A DNA stretch of 54,955 nt. Source: an uncultured Pelagibacteraceae bacterium (lineage in GTDB: Bacteria > Pseudomonadota > Alphaproteobacteria > Pelagibacterales > AG-422-B15). Within the stretch, counting starts at the first letter, position 1. The number at the start of each line of letters is the position of its first letter. A model generated the notes under the pieces. It ran no database searches. It saw only the letters and a program-made list of their open reading frames with translations, and was not told the DNA's origin. The translations under genes were made by a program, and so were the position numbers. Below are positions 1-9,506 of this stretch, one piece after another. The DNA is taken from NCBI GenBank assembly GCA_902589175.1, contig CACIRX010000001.1, forward strand, positions 131,983 through 186,937, given 5' to 3'.

Positions 1-2
1 AA

Positions 3-707
3 AGGCTATTTAGATCAGCGGAAATTGTAGGCATAAAAATTCCTTATAGTCAGTCCCAAATTAATGAGGCCAAAGATGAACTCATTAAAAAAATGAATTT
101 TGAAGATTGTTATGTCAGGCCAATTGCGTGGAGAGGGTCTCAGCAAATGGGAATTTCAACTGCTAAATCTGATATTAATGTTGCGATTGCAGTGTGGAAT
201 GATTGGGCATCATATTTTAAAATCGAAGATCGAAAAGCTGGCCTACGATTAATAACTTCACCATGGAAACGACCATCGCCTGATACGGCACCATGTGAAG
301 CAAAAGCATCTGGTCCTTACGTTATTTGTACAATGTCAAAAGAATTTGCGGAGGAAAAAGGATACCATGATGCCCTAATGTTGGACTATAGGGGCTATGT
401 TGCTGAAGGTACTGGAGCAAATATTTTCTTTATTAAAGGAAAAGAAATTCATACTCCAATTCCTGATTGTTTTCTTAATGGTATAACTAGGCAAACTGTT
501 ATTGAAATGGTTAAAGAGCAAGGCTTTAATGTAACTGAGCGTCATATTAAGCCAGAAGAAATTAGTAATTTTGATGAGGCCTTTCTAACAGGTACCGCGG
601 CAGAGATTACTCCAATTCAGTCTATTGACGATATTAAATTCAATACTGGAGACAATACCCAAAATTTTAAGTTTATGCAGGATTATCACGAAATCGTGAG
701 ATCTTAA
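3..707 (+). CDS. ilvE: Branched-chain amino acid aminotransferase, 5'-truncated
   Basis: This is a PLP-dependent class IV aminotransferase that interconverts branched-chain amino acids and their 2-oxo acids. The reading frame is open from base 3, so the N-terminus lies before the window and the first internal ATG at 93 is not the start. Visible family features are the segment around 'RLFRSAEIVGIKIPYS' before that ATG, the 'SPWKRPSPDTAPCEAKASG' region with the PLP-lysine neighbourhood, the 'AEGTGANIFFIKG' motif, 'GITRQTVIEM' and the C-terminal 'FLTGTAAEITPI'. These are diagnostic for IlvE rather than D-amino-acid transaminase. The stop is one base from the stop of the convergent pgsA, leaving no room for a separate terminator. 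Seen: motifs and open frame. Inferred: full length of about 290-310 residues. Confidence 0.93.
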   Translation, partial: RLFRSAEIVGIKIPYSQSQINEAKDELIKKMNFEDCYVRPIAWRGSQQMGISTAKSDINVAIAVWNDWASYFKIEDRKAGLRLITSPWKRPSPDTAPCEAKASGPYVICTMSKEFAEEKGYHDALMLDYRGYVAEGTGANIFFIKGKEIHTPIPDCFLNGITRQTVIEMVKEQGFNVTERHIKPEEISNFDEAFLTGTAAEITPIQSIDDIKFNTGDNTQNFKFMQDYHEIVRS

Positions 708-708
708 C

Positions 709-1251
709 TTAAAATATACTTTTGTAATATTGATAAGCGCTAATCAGTGTAATTATAGTTGAGAGCCAGAACAGATAAATACCTATGTTTAATAAAGGCT
801 TCAAATCTATGTAGATGCTTCCTATTAAGATCAAAAATAAACTCAAAATTTGAAAAGCAGTTTTATATTTTCCTAATATAGAAACATCTATTTTTTTTAC
901 TTCTGGTAAATTAGATGCATATTCTCTTAGACCAGAGATAAAAATTTCTCTAAATATTATTAAGTAGGCTGGAATTAAATTTGTCTCATTAATATAGTCA
1001 TTATAAATAAATGTAATTATTAACAGTACGACAAATAGCTTATCTGCAATAGGATCTAACATTTTACCAAATTCAGATGTACTATTCGTTTTTCTTGCAA
1101 TTACCCCATCAAAATAATCTGACAATGCAATAACAATAAACAAAATAAGAATTGCCAAATTAAATGAGCTATTACTTTTTATGATTAAATATATTAATAA
1201 TGGTAATAAAAAAATTCTAAGTAGAGTGAGAAAATTTGGTAACTTAGACAT
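709..1251 (-). CDS. pgsA: CDP-diacylglycerol-glycerol-3-phosphate 3-phosphatidyltransferase
   Basis: This inner-membrane enzyme makes phosphatidylglycerol phosphate, the first committed step to phosphatidylglycerol. The 180-residue protein carries a complete CDP-alcohol phosphotransferase signature: D45, D48, G49, A52, R53, G62, D66 and D70, with the D-G-x2-A-R-x8-G-x3-D-x3-D spacing. Hydrophobic segments lie before and after it (about residues 8-25, 31-45, 72-85 and 130-175), as expected for the family. The N-terminus 'MSKLPNFLTLLRI' is typical of PgsA. Its ATG overlaps the uvrC stop by one base, so it is the last gene of the uvrB-to-pgsA unit. A uvrC-pgsA pair is common in proteobacteria. 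Length is normal. Confidence 0.95.
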   Translation of the reverse strand: MSKLPNFLTLLRIFLLPLLIYLIIKSNSSFNLAILILFIVIALSDYFDGVIARKTNSTSEFGKMLDPIADKLFVVLLIITFIYNDYINETNLIPAYLIIFREIFISGLREYASNLPEVKKIDVSILGKYKTAFQILSLFLILIGSIYIDLKPLLNIGIYLFWLSTIITLISAYQYYKSIF

Positions 1252-3083
1252 TATCCATTAAAATATGCATATATTTTTTCTGAAAGCAACTTACTAATTC
1301 CTCTAACTTTCATTATATCCTGAGCTGAGGCATTCTTAATATTTTTAACTGATCCAAAATGATTCAAAAGTAATTTTCTTCTGCTTCGTCCTAAACCTTC
1401 TATCGGTTCTAGTTCTGAGGCATGCATTTCCTTCTTTCTTTTTGCTTTATGTGCCCCGATTGCGTAGCGATGTGACTCATCTCTAATTCTCTGAATAAAG
1501 AAAAAGGAGGGAGTATTTTTGTCGATAAAGTTTTTTTTATTTTTATATATTATTTGATCTAATGACTCTTTTCTTCCTTCACCCTTAAATATTGATATGA
1601 GTTCTATTTCATTTAATCCTTTAGTTTCTAAAATTTCTCTAGCTAAATCATAGTGACCTTTACCTCCATCGATAACTAATAAATCAGGTAATTTTTCATA
1701 TTTCCTCGAATTTTTGATTGCTTCTTTTGAAAACCTTCTTTCAAGTACGTGCTTCATCATTCCGTAATCATCACCAAGTTTTACTTTTGATGAGTCTATA
1801 TTAAATTTTCTGTATGATTTTTTTTCAAACCCTTCTTCAGAGTAAACAATCATTGCACCAACTGCATTTTTGCCCGATAGATGACTGTTGTCATAGGCTT
1901 CAACTCTTTTTATTTTTTTAGTCATATTGAGTACTTTTGAAAGTTGGCTCAGATTCTCTTTGTCAGAGTGAGACTGTGCAATGTGATTTTTAAGTGCTAG
2001 TTCTGAGTTTCTACTCGCATAATTCACTATATCTAATTTTTTTCCTTTTTTAGGGACAAAAAAAGATGTCTTGTAATTATAAATAGATTTAAGAGATGTT
2101 TCGATAAGAGATGAATTTTTTATAGGTAAGTTTAACAATACATTTTTTGGAGGAGAATATCTTGTATAGAAATCAATAATAAAACGCTCTAGGATCTCAT
2201 AAGTTTCTACTTCATCGCTGTGTTTTGGAAAATAAGATCTATTTCCCCAATTTTGACCTGATCTATAAATAAATACTTGAACACATGATTTATTGCCTTT
2301 TCTTGAAATTGAAATCACGTCAGTATTTTTTACATCGTAAAGATTTATGTTTTGCTGACTTTGAATCTGGGTTAGTGCAACTATCTTATCTCTATAGCTA
2401 GCTGCTTTTTCATAATTAAGACTTTTACTTTCTTCATCCATTTTAGAAGATAACTCCTCTTGTAAATTGCTATGTTGACCTGAAAGAAAGTGCTCAGCAT
2501 TCTTAACACTTTGTAAATACTCTTTTTTACTTAATGTATAATCAACACAGGGACCGCTGCACCTTTCAATTTGATAAAGAAGACATGGTTTAGATCTATT
2601 TAGAAAAATAGTATCATCGCACGACCTTAGTAGAAAAACTTTCTGTAATATTTTCAGAGTATAATTTAGTGAATTAATTGTTGCGAACGGACCAAAGTAT
2701 TTTCCCTTATATTTTTGTTTTCCTCTATGTTTTGAAATTTGTGGAAATTCTTGTTCATGATTAATAAAAATATAAGGAAATGATTTATCATCTCGTAAAA
2801 GTATATTGAAAGGAGGTTTAAGTTTTTTTATTAAATTTGCCTCAAGCAATAAGGCTTCTTTTTCTGTCTCAGTAATAATTACTTCAATATTTGATATTCT
2901 ACTAACCATCCTTCTGATTCGATTTGAGAGATTGTTAGTATTCAGATAGCTTTTAAGTCTATTTTGGAGATTTTTTGCTTTGCCAACATACATAATCTCT
3001 TCTTTTTCATTAAGCATTTTATAAATACCGGAAGAAGAGGGGGATTGGTCAATTATTTCTTTAATATTCTCAAGATTATTCAT
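1251..3083 (-). CDS. uvrC: Excinuclease ABC subunit C
   Basis: UvrC makes both incisions in nucleotide excision repair after UvrB loads on damaged DNA. The 610 residues are the usual length. An N-terminal GIY-YIG nuclease domain (about residues 16-95) carries 'GIYKML' and 'YVGKAKNLQNRL'. A UVR domain follows near 205-240 ('NYEKAASYRDKI'). The RNase-H-like 5' nuclease has 'VEAYDNSHLSG' and 'LVIDGGKGHYDLA', and a C-terminal helix-hairpin-helix ends the protein ('IEGLGRSRRKLLLNHFGS'). The start overlaps the folB stop by one base. uvrB, at the head of the same strand unit, is probably co-transcribed, so two excinuclease subunits share one transcript. No LexA-type box was found upstream of the unit. 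Confidence 0.97.
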   Translation of the reverse strand: MNNLENIKEIIDQSPSSSGIYKMLNEKEEIMYVGKAKNLQNRLKSYLNTNNLSNRIRRMVSRISNIEVIITETEKEALLLEANLIKKLKPPFNILLRDDKSFPYIFINHEQEFPQISKHRGKQKYKGKYFGPFATINSLNYTLKILQKVFLLRSCDDTIFLNRSKPCLLYQIERCSGPCVDYTLSKKEYLQSVKNAEHFLSGQHSNLQEELSSKMDEESKSLNYEKAASYRDKIVALTQIQSQQNINLYDVKNTDVISISRKGNKSCVQVFIYRSGQNWGNRSYFPKHSDEVETYEILERFIIDFYTRYSPPKNVLLNLPIKNSSLIETSLKSIYNYKTSFFVPKKGKKLDIVNYASRNSELALKNHIAQSHSDKENLSQLSKVLNMTKKIKRVEAYDNSHLSGKNAVGAMIVYSEEGFEKKSYRKFNIDSSKVKLGDDYGMMKHVLERRFSKEAIKNSRKYEKLPDLLVIDGGKGHYDLAREILETKGLNEIELISIFKGEGRKESLDQIIYKNKKNFIDKNTPSFFFIQRIRDESHRYAIGAHKAKRKKEMHASELEPIEGLGRSRRKLLLNHFGSVKNIKNASAQDIMKVRGISKLLSEKIYAYFNG

Positions 3084-3511
3084 TATTCTGAACGAGAGCG
3101 TTCAACTTCGATGCCTGCGCTTTCAGCTTCTTGAATTGCATCAAGTTTTTCAAGTCTTATCTTCATAGTTTGAATTCTTTTGTTTTTAAAACACTCCTGA
3201 AATATTTTTTCAGCAAGTTTTTCTAGTAAAATTGTATGACCAGATTTAATAATTTTTTTAATTTTTTTAGAAATCTGATTATAACAAACAACGCTGTGCA
3301 ATTTATCATCATTTATTTTTTTTGGATTTTTAACTTTAGCAATTATGTTTATGCGGAGTGGTTGGCTCTTTATTTTCTCGTGTTTGTATACTCCAATGTT
3401 TGCATCGATCATAAAATCATTTAAAAAGATTAAATCGTATCCAGAATTTGGATTGATCAAATCTGTTTCTGACCTTAATTCACTTAATTTAAGAATATTC
3501 CTTGCTGTCAT
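3083..3511 (-). CDS. folB: Dihydroneopterin aldolase-like protein
   Basis: FolB converts 7,8-dihydroneopterin to 6-hydroxymethyl-7,8-dihydropterin and glycolaldehyde in folate synthesis. The 142-residue protein has a roughly 25-residue N-terminal leader followed by the single FolB domain. Expected active-site positions are present: Glu in 'GVYKHEK', Tyr in 'VVCYNQI', Glu in 'ILLEKLAEKI' and Lys in 'IRLEKLDAI', with 'SAGIEVERS' at the end. The usual Lys-Pro of 'SKP' is Lys-Leu here. The gene overlaps the upstream SDR gene by 4 nt and the downstream uvrC by 1 nt. An SDR beside folB fits a shared pterin role. A FolX-like epimerase is the alternative, but I consider FolB more likely. Confidence 0.83.
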   Translation of the reverse strand: MTARNILKLSELRSETDLINPNSGYDLIFLNDFMIDANIGVYKHEKIKSQPLRINIIAKVKNPKKINDDKLHSVVCYNQISKKIKKIIKSGHTILLEKLAEKIFQECFKNKRIQTMKIRLEKLDAIQEAESAGIEVERSRSE

Positions 3512-4230
3512 GATAAATGTTCCCCACCATCTACAGCTATAAATTGACCTGTAATTGATTTTGATTCAAGAAGAAATTTAACTGTTCTGGCAATCTCCTC
3601 CGGCGGTGAACCTATTTTAAGTAAAGTATTTTTGATCGATTTATCAAAATGTTTTTTTGATTGATGAATATTTTTAAGTGTCGGGCCTGGACCAATCGCA
3701 TTAACCCTGATGTTAGGAGCAAATGATTTTGCCATGATTGTAGTTGCAGATAGTAAAGCAGATTTTGAAATAGAGTAGGAAAAAAACGATGTATCTGGAT
3801 TAACTACATTTTGATCCAATATATTTATGATATGCCCTAAACTCTTTTTTGGAAGTTGTTTATTAAATTCTTTAGATATTATTAGAGGGGCGTATAAGTT
3901 TATATTCATATGATCATACCAAAGTTTATCATTTAAATTTTCTACATTATCATTGATGAATAAGGAGGCATTATTAACAATTGCATATATTGGTCCAAAA
4001 AATTTTTTACTTCTTTTAATTATATTTTTAACATCAGATATTTTAGACAAATCAGCTTTCACTATTTCGCAATCGCGCCCGTTGCTATTAATAATATTTT
4101 TCAATTCTCTGGCTGCTTTTGATGACTTATTATAGTGTATTATAAAATTATAATGAGAATCTTTAAGAAATAGTGCAATTGATCTACCAATTCTTTGGGA
4201 ACCGCCTGTAATTAATATTGTTTTTTTCAT
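3508..4230 (-). CDS. SDR oxidoreductase, pteridine reductase (PTR1/FolM)-like
   Basis: This is a 240-residue short-chain dehydrogenase with the NAD(P)-binding motif 'TGGSQRIGRSIAL' at residues 8-20, 'NNAS' near 86 and a C-terminal 'GQFIAVDGGEHLS'. The catalytic Tyr and Lys are Y152 and K156. The position usually held by catalytic Ser is Asp139, 13 residues before the Tyr. That Asp-Tyr-Lys arrangement and spacing is the one known from pteridine reductase PTR1 and the bacterial FolM group, which reduce dihydropterins or dihydrofolate. The gene overlaps folB by 4 nt, which supports a pterin or folate substrate. The alternative is a generic SDR of unknown substrate. Substrate assignment is inference; fold and active site are visible. 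Confidence 0.75.
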   Translation of the reverse strand: MKKTILITGGSQRIGRSIALFLKDSHYNFIIHYNKSSKAARELKNIINSNGRDCEIVKADLSKISDVKNIIKRSKKFFGPIYAIVNNASLFINDNVENLNDKLWYDHMNINLYAPLIISKEFNKQLPKKSLGHIINILDQNVVNPDTSFFSYSISKSALLSATTIMAKSFAPNIRVNAIGPGPTLKNIHQSKKHFDKSIKNTLLKIGSPPEEIARTVKFLLESKSITGQFIAVDGGEHLS

Positions 4231-5162
4231 AATATAAAAGAATACCCAAGATATAAAAAATAACTAATCAAGAAAAAAGTAGAATGTATTCTTCTCATTT
4301 GAATTCTTAAAATTGCCATAAGAGCTATCATCAAAGTTACTAATATTAAAATATATATGTGAAATATATCTATATTTTTCAGAGAATATTCAAGCCCTCT
4401 AAGTTGAACAATTATAACCCCTGGTAGGAATACAAACAGTATGTTCATAATGTTACTACCAATAATATTGCCAATACCTATAGAGCCCTTCTTTTTTAAA
4501 TAAGAAATAATAACAGTTATCAATTCAGGTAAGGATGTACCAATAGCAAGAACAAAAATACCTATTAGTACCTCGTTGACCCCTAACGTTTGAAAAATAT
4601 TCAGTGAGCTGTCTAAAAAAATTTTCCCACCGATAAAAATGCCTATGAAGGCACTTAGTAAAATTAAATAAGTGTATCTTCCAAAAATTTTTTGTTCTTC
4701 ATTTTGATCAGAGGATTTATAATTACGAAGAAAATTGATAAAGAACAAAGTTAAAACTAAATAGCCGATTGTGTGAATGAGAGTGACTGTTTGGCTAATA
4801 TAAAATAAGATTGCGAAGTATAAAGATATTATAAGTAAGAAAATAATATCCTTAGTGCCTAATTTATCTAGATTAATTTTGAAAAAAAATGCTGAAGTTC
4901 CTAAAATTAGTAAAATATTTGCAATATTAGATCCTATAATATTTCCTGTAATGGCATCAGTAGCTGGAACAATCCTTGTTGCAGCAAATAGAGTTATAAC
5001 TAGTTCAGGCGCTGATGTACCAAACGCTACAATTGTTAAACCTATTAATACTGGGGATAAACTGAACTTTTTAGCAATTGCGTCAGCCGACTCAATCATT
5101 TTATCTGCACTGTATAAAAGAATAGATAATCCTATTAACAATATGCAGAAATCTATAAACAT
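4227..5162 (-). CDS. Calcium/sodium antiporter, CaCA family (YrbG-like)
   Basis: This inner-membrane cation exchanger has 311 residues and about ten hydrophobic segments. It shows the two inverted alpha-repeats of the family: 'GTSAPELVIT' with 'GNIIGSNIANIL' in the first half and 'GTSLPELITV' with 'GNIIGSNIMNIL' in the second. These repeats form the ion-binding centre in characterised NCX proteins. Length matches the bacterial K+-independent Na+/Ca2+ exchanger group. It lies between uvrB and the SDR gene, overlapping them by 1 and 4 nt; the position seems to be operon packing rather than functional linkage. The exact ion pair cannot be read from sequence. Confidence 0.92.
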   Translation of the reverse strand: MFIDFCILLIGLSILLYSADKMIESADAIAKKFSLSPVLIGLTIVAFGTSAPELVITLFAATRIVPATDAITGNIIGSNIANILLILGTSAFFFKINLDKLGTKDIIFLLIISLYFAILFYISQTVTLIHTIGYLVLTLFFINFLRNYKSSDQNEEQKIFGRYTYLILLSAFIGIFIGGKIFLDSSLNIFQTLGVNEVLIGIFVLAIGTSLPELITVIISYLKKKGSIGIGNIIGSNIMNILFVFLPGVIIVQLRGLEYSLKNIDIFHIYILILVTLMIALMAILRIQMRRIHSTFFLISYFLYLGYSFIL

Positions 5163-7216
5163 TAATTAAAGTACTTTCTTTTTTTCCTTTTATTTTTTTT
5201 ATAAACTATATTGCTGTTGGATGGTAACTCTAATTCATTATTCTCAAGCCTTTTTATCTCATCTCTTAACTTAGCAGCTTCTTCAAAATTGAGATCATCA
5301 GCAAAATCCATCATATTTTTCTTAAGTTCCTCAAGATGTTTTTTTAGATTATTTCCGACGAGATGTTTTTCTGTACTCTTCAAATCAACGTTTACACGAT
5401 CATTTTCGTAAATACTCTCAAGAATATCACTAATATCCCTCTTAATAGTTTCAGGTGTAATATTATTTTCTTTGTTGTATTTCTTTTGTATATCTCTTCT
5501 TCTATCAGTCTCACTTATTGCTTTCTTTATACTTTCTGTTTCTTTATCAGCATACAGTATTACTCTTCCATCTACATTCCTTGCTGCTCTACCGATTGTC
5601 TGTACCAATGACCTCTCCGATCTTAGGAAGCCTTCTTTATCAGCATCTAATATTGCGACTAAAGCACATTCAGGTATATCCAAACCTTCTCTAAGTAAAT
5701 TGATACCCACTAACACGTCGAACAATCCCTTTCTAAGGTCGCGGATAATTTCAATTCTCTCTAATGTATCAATATCTGAATGCATATATTTCACTTTTAT
5801 TCCGTTTTCATGCATATACTCTGACAAGTCCTCAGCCATGCGTTTAGTAAGTGTTGTCACTAATACTCGGTATTTAAGATCAATAATTTTTTTACACTCT
5901 GCTATTAAATCTTCAACTTGCGTTTTCGCAGGCCTTATTTCAACCTCTGGATCAATCAACCCTGTTGGCCTTATTATTTGTTCAGTAAATACCCCTTGAG
6001 TTTTTTGCATTTCCCATGGTCCTGGAGTAGCAGAAATGAACAAACTTTGAGGGCGCATCATTTCCCATTCCTCAAACTTTAATGGTCTGTTATCTAAACA
6101 AGATGGTAATCTAAAACCATATTCTGACAGTGTTGTTTTTCTGCTTCGGTCACCTTTATACATGCCTTCTAATTGAGGTACTGTGACATGACTTTCATCA
6201 ACAAAAAGGAGTGCATTGTCAGGCAAGTATTCAAAAAGTGTTGGAGGCGGTTCGCCCGGGTTTCTTCCAGAGAGATATCTTGAATAATTCTCAATGCCTG
6301 GACAACTACCCGTTGCCTCAATCATTTCTAAATCAAACCTTGTTCTTTCTTCTATTCGTTGAGCCTCTATTAATTTATTTTCTTTTTTAAATTCAGGAAT
6401 CCTTACTTCTAAGTCTTTTCGTATTTGCTTTATGGCAGTATCAAGTGTTGGCCTTGGAGTAACGTAGTGACTGTTTGCATAAATTTTTATAGTTTCTAAC
6501 TCAGCTGTCTTTTTTCCAGTCAATGGATCAAATTCACTAATCGACTCGAGATCATCACCGAACAACGATAATTTCCACGCGCGGTCTTCGTAATGGGATG
6601 GAAAAACCTCAATCAAGTCTCCACGCACTCTAAATGTGCCTCTATGAAAATCTGTGTCGTTTCGGTTATATTGAAGCGTGATGAGTTTTTGAATAATTTC
6701 ATTTCGTCCAATCTTTTGATTTTTTTCTAATCGAATAGTCATTGATCTATACGTTTCAACAGAACCTATTCCATAAATACATGAAACACTTGCAACAATT
6801 ACAACATCTTTTCTCTCAAGTAAGGATTGAGTTGCTGAGTGTCTCATTCGGTCGATTTGTTCATTTATCGATGCTTCTTTTTCTATGTAAGTATTTGACC
6901 TCGGTACGTATGCTTCAGGTATATAATAGTCATAATAAGATACAAAATATTCAACAGCATTGTCTGGAAAGAATGACTTCATTTCACCATACAATTGTGC
7001 TGCTAAAGTTTTATTTGGAGCAAGTATTAGAGTTGGCCTTTGAAGTTTTTCTATAATTTTAGCCATCGTGAAAGTTTTGCCTGATCCAGTTACTCCAAGC
7101 AAAACTTGTTCCATCTCATCGCTTTTAATACTTTTAACAATCTCTTCAATTGCTTGAGGCTGATCTCCAGCAGGCTTGTATTCAGATGTGACTTTAAGAA
7201 CTTCAGAATTTAGCAT
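5162..7216 (-). CDS. uvrB: Excinuclease ABC subunit B
   Basis: UvrB is the damage-verifying helicase-like subunit of nucleotide excision repair, loaded by UvrA and then bound by UvrC. The 684 residues contain the Walker A motif 'GVTGSGKT' (41-48, K47), the beta-hairpin region '[21 protein letters not shown]', the DEAD-like '[13 protein letters not shown]', '[12 protein letters not shown]', the arginine-finger region 'QTIGRAARN' and a C-terminal UVR domain ('[14 protein letters not shown]') that contacts UvrC. It is the first gene of the minus-strand unit. The divergent gene on the other side starts at 7308, leaving a 91-bp promoter region. Length is normal and no key motif is missing. Confidence 0.98.
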   Translation of the reverse strand: MLNSEVLKVTSEYKPAGDQPQAIEEIVKSIKSDEMEQVLLGVTGSGKTFTMAKIIEKLQRPTLILAPNKTLAAQLYGEMKSFFPDNAVEYFVSYYDYYIPEAYVPRSNTYIEKEASINEQIDRMRHSATQSLLERKDVVIVASVSCIYGIGSVETYRSMTIRLEKNQKIGRNEIIQKLITLQYNRNDTDFHRGTFRVRGDLIEVFPSHYEDRAWKLSLFGDDLESISEFDPLTGKKTAELETIKIYANSHYVTPRPTLDTAIKQIRKDLEVRIPEFKKENKLIEAQRIEERTRFDLEMIEATGSCPGIENYSRYLSGRNPGEPPPTLFEYLPDNALLFVDESHVTVPQLEGMYKGDRSRKTTLSEYGFRLPSCLDNRPLKFEEWEMMRPQSLFISATPGPWEMQKTQGVFTEQIIRPTGLIDPEVEIRPAKTQVEDLIAECKKIIDLKYRVLVTTLTKRMAEDLSEYMHENGIKVKYMHSDIDTLERIEIIRDLRKGLFDVLVGINLLREGLDIPECALVAILDADKEGFLRSERSLVQTIGRAARNVDGRVILYADKETESIKKAISETDRRRDIQKKYNKENNITPETIKRDISDILESIYENDRVNVDLKSTEKHLVGNNLKKHLEELKKNMMDFADDLNFEEAAKLRDEIKRLENNELELPSNSNIVYKKNKRKKRKYFN

Positions 7217-7307
7217 TAATTTATTAATTATTTAGAATATAAATTGTGTATTAATCTAATTTAATATAATAGCTGATTGTATAAATAACAAATTCTAGGG
7301 ATAAGCA
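7217..7307. promoter_or_regulatory. Divergent promoter region between uvrB and aspC
   Basis: This very AT-rich spacer separates two divergent transcripts and must contain both promoters. It is rich in TATAAT-like hexamers (for example around 7262-7271), so I cannot choose a -10 element with confidence. The only clear element is AGGG at 7297-7300, a Shine-Dalgarno-like sequence seven bases before the GTG start at 7308. I found no GTTC-N7-GTTC alphaproteobacterial LexA box. Confidence 0.45.
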
Positions 7308-8510
7308 GTGGTAGAACTATCACACAGTATAAAAAGAATTAAGCCATCGGCCACCATGGCAGTGACCCAAAAAGCTCGTGAATTGAAGGCCGCGGGAAAG
7401 GATATCATAGGGTTAGGAGCGGGCGAACCTGATTTTGATACCCCAGAAAATATCAAAAAAGCCGCCATTCAAGCTATAAACGATGGAGATACAAAATACA
7501 CCCCTGTTGATGGAACTCCAGAACTGAAGAATGCAATCAAAGCAAAATTTAAAAGAGAAAATAATTTAGATTACGAGCTTAATGAAATCTCAGTTGGTAC
7601 AGGAGGAAAGCAAATTATTTTTAATGCATTTGCTGTCTCCTTAAATGAGTCAGACGAAGTAATTATTCCAGCTCCCTATTGGGTAACCTACCCTGACGTC
7701 GTTAATTATTTTAATGGAAAACCTATTTTTGTTCAATGTGGTGAAGAGTCAGGATTTAAAATTACTCCTCAACAACTTGAAAATACAATCAATCAATCAA
7801 CCAAATGGTTTATTCTTAATTCACCATCAAACCCCACAGGTTCATGCTATACAAAAAATGAACTTTTAGAACTTGCAAATGTTTTAAAAAAATATCCACA
7901 CGTGAACATAATGACAGACGATTTATATGAGCATCTTATATACGATGATAATGAATTTCATACTTTTGCAAGCATTGTTCCAGAACTTAAAGAGAGAATA
8001 TTAACATTGAACGGAGTTAGTAAGGCATATGCTATGACAGGCTGGAGAATTGGTTATGCGGGAGGAAATACTAACTTAATTAAAGCCATGGGCAAGCTTC
8101 AGTCCCAATCAACAAGTAATCCAACATCTATCAGTCAAGCCGCAGCAGTTGAAGCCTTGAATGGAGATGATTCATTCATTGCCGACAGAGCCAGAGTATT
8201 TAAAGGTAGACGTGATTTTCTAATCAATGAACTTACTAGTATGAATGGAATTACTTGTAGAGTACCTGAAGGTGCATTTTATGTTTTTCCATCATGTAAA
8301 GGAGTAATTGGTAAAATTGATGAATCGAATAACAAAATTACAAACGATGAAGAATTTACGACATCATTATTAGAGCATGCAGGAGTTGCTGTTGTTCAAG
8401 GTTCAGCTTTTGGTTTGGAGGGCTATTTTAGAATTTCTTATGCAACTTCAGACGAAAATTTAAAAAATGCATGCGTTCGAATGAGAGATTTTCTTAATAA
8501 ATTAAGATAA
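7308..8510 (+). CDS. aspC: Aspartate/aromatic aminotransferase, class I, PLP-dependent
   Basis: A 400-residue class I fold aminotransferase that most likely moves the amino group between aspartate and 2-oxoglutarate, as do its alphaproteobacterial and Thermus homologues (aspartate/prephenate type 1b). Visible features are 'LGAGEPDFDTP', 'APYWVTYPD', 'NSPSNPTGS', 'TDDLYEHLIYD', the PLP Schiff-base lysine K239 in 'LNGVSKAYAMTGWRIGY' and the C-terminal 'GYFRISYATS'. The start is GTG with AGGG seven bases upstream. The 3' end overlaps the trxB stop region by 9 bp tail-to-tail. A prephenate aminotransferase activity is possible and cannot be excluded by sequence. Confidence 0.93.
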   Translation: MVELSHSIKRIKPSATMAVTQKARELKAAGKDIIGLGAGEPDFDTPENIKKAAIQAINDGDTKYTPVDGTPELKNAIKAKFKRENNLDYELNEISVGTGGKQIIFNAFAVSLNESDEVIIPAPYWVTYPDVVNYFNGKPIFVQCGEESGFKITPQQLENTINQSTKWFILNSPSNPTGSCYTKNELLELANVLKKYPHVNIMTDDLYEHLIYDDNEFHTFASIVPELKERILTLNGVSKAYAMTGWRIGYAGGNTNLIKAMGKLQSQSTSNPTSISQAAAVEALNGDDSFIADRARVFKGRRDFLINELTSMNGITCRVPEGAFYVFPSCKGVIGKIDESNNKITNDEEFTTSLLEHAGVAVVQGSAFGLEGYFRISYATSDENLKNACVRMRDFLNKLR

Positions 8511-9434
8511 TTCAGCTAGGTATTTTTCTGCCTCAAGTGCTGCCATACAACCCATACCAGCTGCAGTAACTGCCTGACGATAAATTTTATCCTTTACATC
8601 TCCTGCTGCATATACACCTTCAACATTTGTAAGTGTTGAGTCAGGTTTTGTAATTATATATCCATCTTCATCCATTTCGACTTGGTCCCTAAAAATTTGA
8701 GTAGCTGGATCATGCCCTATAGCAACAAAGACACCGTCTAGCTCGATACTGCTGGTTTCATTAGTTTTTGTATTTTTAATGTTTATACTTTTTACATTTA
8801 GAGGATCTTCATCGCCAACTATTTCTTTTAGTTCGCTATCCCACACACATTCAACTTTTTCATTTTTAAATAATCTATCTTGAAGAATTTTTTCTGCTCT
8901 TAGTTCATCACGCCTATGAACAAGGTATACTTTAGATGCAAAGTTTGTTAAATATAAAGCCTCCTCAACTGCTGAATTACCACCACCGATTACTGCAACT
9001 TTCTTTTCCTTAAAAAAGAAGCCATCACAAGTTGCACAGGCTGAAACACCGTAACCTTGAAACTTTTTCTCAGAATCTAATCCAAGCCATCTTGCTTGAG
9101 CTCCTGTTGAGATAATCACTGAGTCGGCAGTATATTCAGTTCCCGACTCGCTAATAGCCTTAAATGGCTTACTTTTGAAGTCTACACTTTTTATAATGTC
9201 ATTTATAATGTTTGTTCCAACATTTTTTGCTTGTTCTTGCATTTGTTCCATTAACCATGGACCTTGTATTACATCCCCGTACCCAGGATAATTTTCAACA
9301 TCAGTTGTTATAGTAAGTTGCCCACCTGGTTGTAAACCTTGGACTAAAGTCGGCTCGAGCATTGCCCTTGCCGCATAAATCGCAGCAGTATATCCTGCGG
9401 GACCTGAACCTATTATTAGAACTTTTGAATGCAT
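8502..9434 (-). CDS. trxB: Thioredoxin-disulfide reductase
   Basis: This FAD- and NADPH-dependent enzyme keeps thioredoxin reduced in the cytoplasm. The 310 residues are the family length. The N-terminal FAD motif is 'IIGSGPAGYTAA', followed by 'QPGGQLTITTDVENYPG'. The redox-active disulfide is C133-A-T-C136 followed by Asp. The NADPH-binding 'VIGGGNSAVEEALYL' and 'HRRDELRAEKI' motifs are present, and the C-terminal 'GVYAAGDVKD' binds FAD. The gene converges on aspC with a 9-bp overlap and is divergent from the gene at 9507, with a 72-bp shared upstream region. Confidence 0.97.
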   Translation of the reverse strand: MHSKVLIIGSGPAGYTAAIYAARAMLEPTLVQGLQPGGQLTITTDVENYPGYGDVIQGPWLMEQMQEQAKNVGTNIINDIIKSVDFKSKPFKAISESGTEYTADSVIISTGAQARWLGLDSEKKFQGYGVSACATCDGFFFKEKKVAVIGGGNSAVEEALYLTNFASKVYLVHRRDELRAEKILQDRLFKNEKVECVWDSELKEIVGDEDPLNVKSINIKNTKTNETSSIELDGVFVAIGHDPATQIFRDQVEMDEDGYIITKPDSTLTNVEGVYAAGDVKDKIYRQAVTAAGMGCMAALEAEKYLAELS

Positions 9435-9506
9435 TTAATTTTTATAATCTATATATTATCTTCTAGTAATTAAAGAACTTTTGTGTTCAACATAGATAGT
9501 TATTAA

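Noticed and set aside
5472-5999. 175-codon frame opposite uvrB
   Set aside because: It is antisense to conserved UvrB helicase motifs, has no recognisable features and reflects low stop density in that frame.
9478-9491. GAAC-N6-GTTC palindrome in the trxB/ELM1 spacer as a LexA box
   Set aside because: Alphaproteobacterial LexA sites are GTTC-N7-GTTC direct repeats; this is inverted with a different spacer and beside non-SOS genes.
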